DNA from: an uncultured Fretibacterium sp.
GTDB lineage: Bacteria > Synergistota > Synergistia > Synergistales > Aminobacteriaceae
DNA: 10,127 nucleotides
NCBI GenBank assembly: GCA_937915755.1
Contig: CALGGR010000058.1
Location: 1-10,127 of the forward strand
Reading direction: 5' to 3'
This document shows, piece by piece, positions 1 to 5,775 of this stretch (position 1 is its first letter; every line of letters begins with the position of its first letter). The translations under genes and the position numbers were made by a program. Under the pieces are notes generated by a model, which ran no database searches, was not told the origin of the DNA, and saw nothing but the letters and a program-made list of their open reading frames with translations.

Positions 1-1
1 C

Positions 2-424
2 AAAGCGCAGCTCGACGCGGCTTACGGGAAGGACGAATCAATAACGTCAAACTGTCATGTAACGGTAGCTTATGCGCCGAACAAAGTCGAGACAGCAAAA
101 TACCTTTCTGATCGCTTAGGAGTAACGACAGTGATTAAGGAGCAGGAAAGTATCTCGTTTCAAGGAGGAACAGGAATATTTGCTAAGAAGAGCGTAACGA
201 AATCTCAGCAGGAAGTGCAGAGGGCAGTGCTGACTCCAGATGAGATAATGAGACTGCCCGGCCCGGTGAAAGACGTAGACCAAAATATAACTGAACCCGG
301 CGACATGCTAGTATTTGCGGCAGGATTTCCGCCCGTGTATGGGAAGCAGATACTATACTTCCTTGACAAGACATTTTCAGAACGCTCGAAGATAGATGCG
401 CCAGAACAAAGTGATAAGTTATAA
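2..424 (+). CDS. VirD4/TraG-type coupling protein, C-terminal part (5' truncated by window)
   Basis: The frame is open from the window edge to TAA at 422-424, giving about 140 residues. The translation contains the pattern of the C-terminal part of VirD4/TraG-family type IV coupling ATPases: a segment reading NCHVTVAYAPN followed by ETAKYLSDRLG, then LTPDEIMRLPGP, then GDMLVFAAGFPPVYGKQILY and a final DKTFSER. In this family these segments follow the Walker B region of the inner-membrane ATPase that hands relaxase-bound DNA to the mating-pore secretion system. The GTG at 131 is internal, because the family match continues upstream of it in the same frame. The Walker motifs and membrane segments lie outside the window. 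It marks the element as conjugative or mobilisable. The call comes from remembered family motifs, and I am confident of the family but not of the subtype. Confidence 0.88.
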   Translation, partial: KAQLDAAYGKDESITSNCHVTVAYAPNKVETAKYLSDRLGVTTVIKEQESISFQGGTGIFAKKSVTKSQQEVQRAVLTPDEIMRLPGPVKDVDQNITEPGDMLVFAAGFPPVYGKQILYFLDKTFSERSKIDAPEQSDKL

Positions 425-483
425 ATCTGGAGCTTTTCAAATAAAAGTAATTCAATTTTGCTTTTCTCTGGAAAAATTTGCGT

Positions 484-503
484 TATAATATACTAACTAG
501 TAT
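484..503 (+). promoter_or_regulatory. Putative promoter -10 with overlapping palindromic operator
   Basis: TATAAT at 484-489 is a perfect -10 hexamer, immediately followed by the perfect inverted repeat ATACTA-AC-TAGTAT at 490-503. No good -35 hexamer sits 16-18 bases upstream (CTTTTC at 461-466 is poor). A second possible -10 of the extended type, TGG-TATAAA, lies at 511-519. The palindrome is 39 bases before the XRE-type gene, where a regulator could repress its own promoter; that role is inference. Confidence 0.45.
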
Positions 504-541
504 TTCAGTCTGGTATAAAATCGAAAGAAGAGGTGAAGAAC

Positions 542-820
542 GTGGAGTTAAAAGCTGGACAAAAGCAAGGCTATGACTGGAAAGAAACAGGCAGAGCAAT
601 AGGATTTTACCGTCGTTCTTTACATCTTAGCATGGATGAACTTGCCAAGAAAATGGGTGCTGTTGTTTCCACTATCTCATTTTGGGAGAGGGGTATCAAG
701 GAACCTAAAATATCAAGTCTCGTAGCAACAGCTGAAGCTCTTGGTGTTTCAGAAATGGACTTATTACACCCGTCGGAAGAGGTGAAAAAATGGGCAAATA
801 TGTATTTACAAGAGCCTTAA
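542..820 (+). CDS. Small XRE-family helix-turn-helix regulator
   Basis: A protein of 92 residues. Residues roughly 15-75 look like a Cro/C1-type HTH: an Arg-rich first helix (AIGFYRRSLHLSMDELAKKM), a turn, then a recognition helix region VVSTISFWERG and the typical KEPKISSL..AEALGVS ending. It should bind DNA as a dimer. I place the start at GTG 542 because AGAGGTGA at 529-536 is a near-match to the full Shine-Dalgarno sequence at good distance; an in-frame GTG at 533 overlaps that sequence and is less likely. It lies between the transfer gene and the replication gene, with a palindrome over its probable promoter upstream and a terminator downstream, so it is probably a single-gene, self-controlled unit. 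It may regulate replication or transfer, or be an antitoxin without a visible toxin; the sequence does not decide. Confidence 0.85.
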   Translation: MELKAGQKQGYDWKETGRAIGFYRRSLHLSMDELAKKMGAVVSTISFWERGIKEPKISSLVATAEALGVSEMDLLHPSEEVKKWANMYLQEP

Positions 821-826
821 ATAAAA

Positions 827-859
827 CGACACCCTAGTATCCAGCTAGGGTGTGTGTCG
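827..859 (+). terminator. Long hairpin just after the XRE gene
   Basis: ACACCCTAG (829-837) is perfectly complementary to CTAGGGTGT (845-853) with a 7-base loop. An alternative pairing, CGACAC (827-832) with GTGTCG (854-859), could extend the structure with a small internal loop. There is no T-run after it, so it would not terminate well alone. It may stabilise the mRNA 3' end or act in tandem with the hairpin that follows. Confidence 0.4.
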
Positions 860-861
860 AA

Positions 862-919
862 CTGCAATTACTAATCTTACCCCGACCAAAGATTGGGATT
901 TTTAATTGCAGGGTTTTTT
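862..919 (+). terminator. Intrinsic terminator with two-part stem
   Basis: CTGCAATTA (862-870) is perfectly complementary to TAATTGCAG (903-911). Inside it AATCTT (873-878) pairs with AAGATT (889-894). The outer stem is followed by GG and then TTTTTT at 914-919. This is the layout of a Rho-independent terminator for plus-strand transcription, ending the XRE transcript before the replication gene. The T-run lies on one side only, so termination of minus-strand transcripts is not supported. Confidence 0.7.
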
Positions 920-1021
920 CTTAACTCTGCAAGTATAACACAGAAAGCCTACAGTAAAATCCCCCCTCACAAAAAAAATCCCAAAACCATCGGACAAAGA
1001 TTAGAGAGAAAAATTTAGCAG

Positions 1022-1056
1022 TTCCATTAGTAACGAAGCAAAAATTTTTAATGGAA
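1022..1056 (+). promoter_or_regulatory. Inverted repeat in replication gene leader overlapping the RBS
   Basis: TTCCATTA (1022-1029) is perfectly complementary to TAATGGAA (1049-1056), with a 19-base loop. The right arm touches AAGGCGGTGA (1056-1065), a 9-of-10 match to the consensus Shine-Dalgarno sequence that serves the ATG at 1074. If the hairpin forms in mRNA it would crowd the ribosome binding site. This could limit replication protein synthesis and so copy number, but it could equally be a protein-binding operator in DNA. I see no clear promoter between 920 and 1021; TATAAC at 934-939 lacks a matching -35. Confidence 0.4.
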
Positions 1057-1073
1057 AGGCGGTGAACGGGCTG

Positions 1074-4000
1074 ATGGAACAGATAAAGGAGAAGCATGAG
1101 AATCTAACAATCGAGAGAGTAAGCTACTCTCTTAGTGACTCTCTTGGTGTACATCAGCCTGAAAACATCACCGATAAAAACGGATTAGCTTCTGTTGCTT
1201 ATTTGGCTTCATGGAGTGAATTTGATAAAAAGACATGGGAAGAAGAATGTTTTGAGCAGGAAGAACACGAGTGGTATGAAGTCTGCTCGGAACTTCCAGC
1301 AAGAATAGAATATCTGAGAGAGAATGCGGAAGGCAGAGGATATACTCTTTCAGACTGCCGTGTTTCATTGGCCGAGTACGACAAGCCGGAACTGACCGAG
1401 CAAAACATTTCAAGTATTAAGACCTTCTTTCTGCGTATAAATGAGAGCGAAAATTTTTATTACAGTATAGCAGAAGACGCGAGAGAGGCTCTTCTGGAAC
1501 ATTGCCGTCAATATGGAATCCCGACCCCGAACGAAATTCAGTACACGCCAAACGGGTATTACATCAAATGGAATTTAGAGAAAGGATTTTCAGGAAGCGA
1601 AATATTATTATGGAAATTCATACAGAGGACATTAAATGAAAAATTAGCCAAAGAATTAGGCACAGACCTAACCGTTTGCGAAGACGCGACGGCGATGCTC
1701 TATGTGTCAGGCTTCAAGAATAGTAGTTACGTTGGATTTGATTTGAGCGAGAAAACGCTGACAGTTTATAGAGATGAAAGACTATATCAGTCAGCTCAGG
1801 ATTTTGTTATCTCCTTGCCGTTAAGCGTGTCAGAAATTGAGGAATATAGAAAGACACGGGTAAAAATCAGCAAATCAGCCCCCAAAGAGGAAACATTACG
1901 AATAGAGCTTGACGAGACAGCGAGAAACAAGCTGCTCAGTGCTTCTATTGCCTCCGCGTTTAAGATAGCGGGCATGGAAGGGGACTGCTACAGATTCCGG
2001 CAGTATAAGGCAGAAGATGACGAGAAGGGCAAGGCCGGAGACAGACCCAAGAGGAAGAAATATTATGACTGGCTGAAAGTGAACAGCCGTGATAACCGTT
2101 ACAGATTAAGAGGCGACCGGGATAACTGGATTTCAGCGGCATTATACGGTTACATGAGTAACTCCTATACAGGCGTAGATGCGCTTCGTAAGGAGGAAAG
2201 GTACGCGGTATCAATCAACTGCAACTTTGTAATTCTGAAATGGGAGAAGTCAGAGCTTGACTATATCCCCACGCCAGAGGAGGGGAAAGAGCTTGTGCTG
2301 TCTGTGTGCCGCAAGCATGGACTGCCCGAACCGAAGATGACGGACACGCGGGACGGGCTAGAAGTGAAATGGTACTGGCAGGACAGGATGACGAAGGAAT
2401 ATCCCGATAGTAACTGGTTCAATCATGACTGGGACAGAATGCAGGAGGAGCTGTACCGAATATTTTGGTATTTGGGAGCGGTTGACAGTAGGCTAAATCG
2501 TGGACTGAGTATAATAACGACAATGTTCCGAGTGCCCGGCTCACTGAACACGACGAAGAAACTCAATACAGACGATCGGGTTGTGCGGGATATTCACGAG
2601 GGGGAAATAGTAAGCTCCTACAGGGATATACAGCGGATACTTGGACTTACCCCGTCTAAATATGAGCGAGAGAATCCAGAAGAAGCACTGAGGCAAGAAT
2701 GGGAAGCCTTCAGCCTCAAGAATGGCGGACTAGTTCATGACTGGATGAGAGAAGTATTTATGATCCATCCGTTGACTAGTCGGCACTGGGTATGTGTAGG
2801 AGTGATACAGGGCGGAAAGTGGAAGCCGCACTACGAACAGGCTTGCAATCTTCCTAGATACTTGATGAGGCTAGCGGAGACATCTGAATTTAGTCAGCTT
2901 GACCTATATGTATCACAGGGAGAATTTCTGAGGTGCAACGACAGGAAGGTAAGTAACCTAGCGGAAATCCGAGTGAACTTTGTGGACTTGGATTACAAGC
3001 TGTTGAAACAGTACCACCCCGAAATAACGGAGAACCCGACAGCAGAGGAATGGCAGGAACTTGCTGAAGAACACTGCGCGAGTTATATGCTTCCGCGCCC
3101 GAACGCGACAGTATTTACAGGCGGCGGAATGCACCTGAAGTATATATACGAAGACCCATCGACTAGCGCAGACTTGGAGGCTTGGCAGTACGCACAGAAG
3201 TTATTGCTAGAACAGTTCCGAACGCTAGGAGCTGACCCAGCGGCTGTAGACGCGGCACGAGTACTGAGGCTTACGGGAACGCAGAACCAGAAGACGAACC
3301 CCGAAATCTTGGACAGGAAAGTGCGAGTGATAAGCGCAGAAGCACAGTCAGAGAGAAAGATAACACTGACAAGGCTTATTGAGGGATTAGAGGCATCGAA
3401 GCCAGCGAATCCTGAAGTGTTTAATGCACTTGTGGCCGAAAGGAGAAAGAGACCGCCAGAACAGCCGAAGGCGGAAGAGTATACAATCTGCCCTAAAACC
3501 GAGAAAGAGCCTCCAGTAGTGCCAGAACAAGTAGAAGCCGACTGGAAGAAGACGATATTGCGGCCTAATTTTGGCAATCGTACATACCTGAGAATTAAGA
3601 TTGGAGACAATCCAGAGCAAATAATAGAGACGAGCCAGCTTAGAGATGTACTAAGAAAGCATTACGGTACACCGAATGTGAGGGCTTCATTATCCGAGCT
3701 TATAAGCGCGAACGTCAAAGCAAGTCCTGCGTATATCCCTAGTAACTATGTTGTGTTATCGAAATGTCTCGGAGCGACATTTGAGGAACAAAGGGCGAAT
3801 ATCTTTAAGCGTTGTTATGGATATAGGGAAGTAGGTATACCGTACCCGAATCAGATAATCCAGATAGGCTCTAAGTTGCTTGTAGTGTGGAAATATATAT
3901 CAGGTCTGCCCGCCTATGCGCTTTCAAGGTGGGAAGTAACGCAAGAATTTTTATGCCGTCATTTTGAGGATTATGGAGCGATGGAGAAGCTCGAATACCT

Positions 4001-5012
4001 GACGGAAACGGCGTTATTGCCGATAGCCGGATTTGAGTATGAAGAAGGGCAAAGGGCGAGGCTAGAATATGTATCTAAGAATATTAAATATACATTTGAT
4101 CAATTAGCGACAGCAGTATTGAATTTTTCACAGGAGGAAGTGAGGAAGTACGAAGAGCAAAAACAGGAAGAGATAGCGAAACAAGCAGCACTGGGTAAGC
4201 TGACGAATGAATTAGCCGTATCAATAGCACATACGGAAGGCAACCAGAGCAAATTTATGAGACGGGCATATGAGCGTTTACTGGACATACTGACGCTTTT
4301 GGAATTGAGGAAGGATGAGCATGGAGAAGTTCTGCAGGGTACGCGAGAACTGAGTGTATTTTGGGCGTTGGTATGTGCGCGACAGGCCGGATTAATAAGG
4401 AGCTATGAAGAATTTAAGGAAACAGCCCAGAAATTTATAGAAATGTGTGGGGTAGAGTTCCAGACGGAATGCCGAGTAGAGACAGTGCAGTCAGCGTTCT
4501 GGAAGAATTATCACGTGAGGACATCGACGCTGATAGGTGTACTCCAGATAACGCCAGCCGAGCAGAAGATGATGAAAGTCCTCAAGGGAAAAGAGCCTCG
4601 TCAGTGCCGGGCGGAATGGTTAGCGGAACACGACCAAGAGCGTAGGAAACCGTGGCTAGCTTTGAAGATTTCACGAGCGACATATTTCCGAAGGAAGAAG
4701 GCCGGGAAGTTACCTTGTGTAAAGGTATATGCCCCGATCCCATTGGTAGAGAAAAAGAGTGAGACAGGTATCTCATATATTATGACTGCCGCATTCGCGG
4801 GGGGGGTCATTGAGTTGTGTAGGAGGCATCTGGAGGGATTGGGGGAGGGATTGTGTGTGCGTCAGGTGCGGAAAAAAGTGCCTGTAGGTGTGGTAAAAAG
4901 TCTGGAAAGGTGTAGGAGGCTTCACTGGTTGATGGTGAAGTCGAAGTTACTCATGAAGCGTCGTAGGAGGTCTAGGCCGCGTAGGAAGAGAAGGAGGGGC
5001 TGTGATGGGTAG
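1074..5012 (+). CDS. Giant plasmid replication/primase-like protein with four tandem AEP/RepB-primase-like modules
   Basis: Residue numbers count from ATG 1074, chosen because AAGGCGGTGA at 1056-1065 fits it; GTG 1062 is in frame but lies inside that Shine-Dalgarno sequence. The frame is 1312 codons long. The third module (about 600-760) has the signature of the AEP-like RepB primase family: FVDLDYK with D638 and D640, GGGMHLKY with H687, and DAARVLRLTGTQNQK starting at D726. In that family these residues bind metal and nucleotide for primer or DNA synthesis. Three other regions share its skeleton but not its catalytic residues: [IL]P.P at P150, P418 and P923 (P674 in module 3), Trp or Tyr 15-16 residues later, and a Gly motif 61-71 residues after the Pro. 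A helical region (about 1000-1165) recalls replication primase C-termini, and SRATYFRRKKAG (about 1200-1211) looks like a DNA-binding HTH. From residue 1243, after G8 at 4799-4806, the protein turns Arg/Lys-rich and skewed; the true end is probably near 4813. It likely initiates or primes replication of the element. Confidence 0.75.
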   Translation: MEQIKEKHENLTIERVSYSLSDSLGVHQPENITDKNGLASVAYLASWSEFDKKTWEEECFEQEEHEWYEVCSELPARIEYLRENAEGRGYTLSDCRVSLAEYDKPELTEQNISSIKTFFLRINESENFYYSIAEDAREALLEHCRQYGIPTPNEIQYTPNGYYIKWNLEKGFSGSEILLWKFIQRTLNEKLAKELGTDLTVCEDATAMLYVSGFKNSSYVGFDLSEKTLTVYRDERLYQSAQDFVISLPLSVSEIEEYRKTRVKISKSAPKEETLRIELDETARNKLLSASIASAFKIAGMEGDCYRFRQYKAEDDEKGKAGDRPKRKKYYDWLKVNSRDNRYRLRGDRDNWISAALYGYMSNSYTGVDALRKEERYAVSINCNFVILKWEKSELDYIPTPEEGKELVLSVCRKHGLPEPKMTDTRDGLEVKWYWQDRMTKEYPDSNWFNHDWDRMQEELYRIFWYLGAVDSRLNRGLSIITTMFRVPGSLNTTKKLNTDDRVVRDIHEGEIVSSYRDIQRILGLTPSKYERENPEEALRQEWEAFSLKNGGLVHDWMREVFMIHPLTSRHWVCVGVIQGGKWKPHYEQACNLPRYLMRLAETSEFSQLDLYVSQGEFLRCNDRKVSNLAEIRVNFVDLDYKLLKQYHPEITENPTAEEWQELAEEHCASYMLPRPNATVFTGGGMHLKYIYEDPSTSADLEAWQYAQKLLLEQFRTLGADPAAVDAARVLRLTGTQNQKTNPEILDRKVRVISAEAQSERKITLTRLIEGLEASKPANPEVFNALVAERRKRPPEQPKAEEYTICPKTEKEPPVVPEQVEADWKKTILRPNFGNRTYLRIKIGDNPEQIIETSQLRDVLRKHYGTPNVRASLSELISANVKASPAYIPSNYVVLSKCLGATFEEQRANIFKRCYGYREVGIPYPNQIIQIGSKLLVVWKYISGLPAYALSRWEVTQEFLCRHFEDYGAMEKLEYLTETALLPIAGFEYEEGQRARLEYVSKNIKYTFDQLATAVLNFSQEEVRKYEEQKQEEIAKQAALGKLTNELAVSIAHTEGNQSKFMRRAYERLLDILTLLELRKDEHGEVLQGTRELSVFWALVCARQAGLIRSYEEFKETAQKFIEMCGVEFQTECRVETVQSAFWKNYHVRTSTLIGVLQITPAEQKMMKVLKGKEPRQCRAEWLAEHDQERRKPWLALKISRATYFRRKKAGKLPCVKVYAPIPLVEKKSETGISYIMTAAFAGGVIELCRRHLEGLGEGLCVRQVRKKVPVGVVKSLERCRRLHWLMVKSKLLMKRRRRSRPRRKRRRGCDG
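4799..4813 (+). other. G8 homopolymer and alternative -1-frame stop in the replication gene
   Basis: Eight consecutive G (4799-4806) lie at the exact border between ordinary coding sequence and GT-skewed DNA. A -1 shift, or one extra G, ends the protein at TGA 4811-4813, giving a tail AFAGGGH. Without a shift the frame stays open for about 68 more codons of Arg/Lys-rich sequence. The run may be a site of slippage, of mutation, or of sequencing error; the sequence alone cannot tell these apart. Confidence 0.5.
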
Positions 5013-5034
5013 TCTGTGTGGGGACTTTAGGAGG
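4820..5034 (+). repeat. Iterated TAGGAGG motif
   Basis: TAGGAGG occurs at 4820-4826, 4913-4919, 4964-4970 and 5028-5034, with the variant TAGGAAG at 4982-4988. The first two share the longer form GTGTAGGAGGC. Spacing is irregular (93, 51, 18 and 46 bases), which is unlike classical iterons with helical spacing. They may be binding sites for the replication protein or only a result of the GT bias. Confidence 0.35.
4832..4853 (+). repeat. Tandem GGAGGGATTG repeat with G-tracts
   Basis: GGAGGGATTG at 4832-4841 is repeated at 4844-4853, a 12-base period. The stretch holds the tracts GG, GGG, GGGGG and GGG within 18 bases, so the plus strand or its RNA could fold into a G-quadruplex of two or three layers. 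This lies 26 bases after the G8 run. Confidence 0.4.
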
Positions 5035-5082
5035 TTGTGTGAGGGCTAGGCGTTGGGTCTTGCGCTTGGCTCTTGTGCCTTG

Positions 5083-5166
5083 TCTGGTGGATCTGGTGAA
5101 AGTCGTTGTCGCTGTGTTGGAGGTATTGCTGGGAGTTCGCGAATGTGTGCGTTGGAGGTCTGGTGG
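5083..5166 (+). repeat. TCTGGTG and GTTGGAGGT short direct repeats
   Basis: TCTGGTG occurs at 5083-5089 and 5092-5098 (9-base period) and again, as TCTGGTGG, at 5159-5166. GTTGGAGGT occurs at 5116-5124 and 5151-5159. These short repeats sit in the GT-skewed region and are its second cluster of repeated words. Chance is a real possibility in two-letter-biased DNA. Confidence 0.3.
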
Positions 5167-5452
5167 GTAGTTCGAGGATGGCAGGAGGGGGGACTTTGTG
5201 GCGGTTCGGTTCGGGCTTTGAGCTTCTGTTGACTCTCTCTGTGTCGCTTGAGGTTGCTGGCTCTGTTCGTTGCTGCGGGGACTGTGCTGTGTCCGTGATG
5301 TCGGGGCAGTGTGTGTATGCGCTCAATAATGAGTGGTGGTATATAGGGGTATAGGGGGCGGAGCTACGCGAGCAAAATCGAAAAAACCCAATTTTTGCCC
5401 CTTTAGGGCCATAACGCATAAATGATATAGAGCGCGAGGGGAGGCGATAATC

Positions 5453-5683
5453 ATGAAGGTACTCAAGGAAAGAGAAATCAGAGTGTCTCTCAGCGTTCAT
5501 CGAGTTATTGAGGTTAGTGAGAATGATGTTGATCTTGCGGAGGAATCGCCGAGCTTGGTAAATCTTCTTGTCGGTTGGTTAGGGTCGAGAATATCCCGGC
5601 TGTTTCGGGCAAAACTCCGGGATGTCCTCAGTAGCTTTGGTGCGTGGTTTGTCGATTGCTTGATTCAATGCTTGCCACGTTAA
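5453..5683 (+). CDS. Small protein of unknown function
   Basis: A protein of 76 residues starting at ATG 5453 with an excellent Shine-Dalgarno sequence, AGGGGAGG (5437-5444), 8 bases before the start. I do not recognise the family. The first half is charged (KVLKEREIRVSLSVHRV, then Asp/Glu-rich). The second half is hydrophobic and basic by turns (LVNLLVGWLGSRISRLFRAK, then SSFGAWFVDCLIQCLPR), which suggests an amphipathic helix that could lie on a membrane or pack against a partner. It stands alone between the GT-skewed region and the restriction gene. The base composition returns to normal here and the ribosome site is strong, which supports real coding. Its position after the replication gene would suit a replication-control or maintenance protein, but nothing in the sequence shows that. 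Confidence 0.55.
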   Translation: MKVLKEREIRVSLSVHRVIEVSENDVDLAEESPSLVNLLVGWLGSRISRLFRAKLRDVLSSFGAWFVDCLIQCLPR

Positions 5684-5699
5684 TCACAATTATACAGCG

Positions 5700-5739
5700 A
5701 TAGTTGCTTGGCGTTTAATATGCTGGGCAACTATATAAT
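5700..5739 (+). promoter_or_regulatory. Inverted repeat and -10 element upstream of the restriction gene
   Basis: ATAGTTGC (5700-5707) is perfectly complementary to GCAACTAT (5727-5734), with a 19-base loop. TATAAT at 5734-5739 begins at the last base of the right arm and is a perfect -10 hexamer. The hexamer 17 bases upstream is GCGTTT, a poor -35; TTGGCG at 5708-5713 is better but 20 bases away. The repeat would cover the core promoter, so a bound regulator could control restriction gene expression. Confidence 0.4.
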
Positions 5740-5775
5740 TTAGGGCAGAGTTAAGAGTAAGGAGAGAATGTTACG

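Larger units (their letters stand above)
4807..5360 (+). other. Extremely G+T-rich (keto-skewed) region, candidate replication origin
   Basis: The plus strand is strongly enriched in G and T. By hand count, 5041-5100 has 24 G, 20 T, 11 C and 5 A; 5221-5280 has 20 G, 23 T, 14 C and 3 A. The skew starts right after the G8 run and fades near the A-rich stretch at 5371-5396. No frame on either strand looks like a recognisable protein: plus frames are broken repeatedly by TAG/TGA, and the minus-strand frame has the Pro/Thr/Ser/His composition expected from C/A-rich DNA. Short G-rich repeats occur throughout. Its place directly after the replication gene suggests an origin or a region where the plus strand is often single-stranded (R-loop or displaced strand). 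The skew is seen; the origin role is inferred. Confidence 0.45.

Noticed and set aside
3083..3610. Minus-strand open frame of 175 codons inside the replication gene
   Set aside because: It is antisense to the catalytic module, which has clear family motifs; Ser-rich low-complexity composition is typical of a shadow frame.
5095..5106. Group II intron domain V-like word GGTGAAAGTCGT
   Set aside because: The short word resembles domain V, but the flanking bases do not form the required long stem, no intron-encoded reverse transcriptase is present and no boundaries are seen.
5083..5166. Chi-like words TCTGGTGG
   Set aside because: They differ from GCTGGTGG by one base, Chi sequences vary between bacteria, and such words are expected in G+T-rich DNA.
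5106..5354. Plus-strand open frame of 82 codons in the skewed region
   Set aside because: It is Cys/Gly/Val/Trp/Leu-rich as expected from G+T-rich DNA and shows no recognisable motif.
5372..5409. Small hairpins GCAAAA/TTTTGC and GCCC/GGGC after the skewed region
   Set aside because: Arms are only 4-6 bases with an imperfect context; not enough to call a terminator, although the A-rich segment does mark the end of the skew.
5027..5500. Minus-strand open frame of 157 codons
   Set aside because: Its Pro/Thr/Ser/His/Arg composition is just what C/A-rich DNA gives in any frame, it overlaps the start of the better-supported 5453-5683 gene, and no domain is visible.
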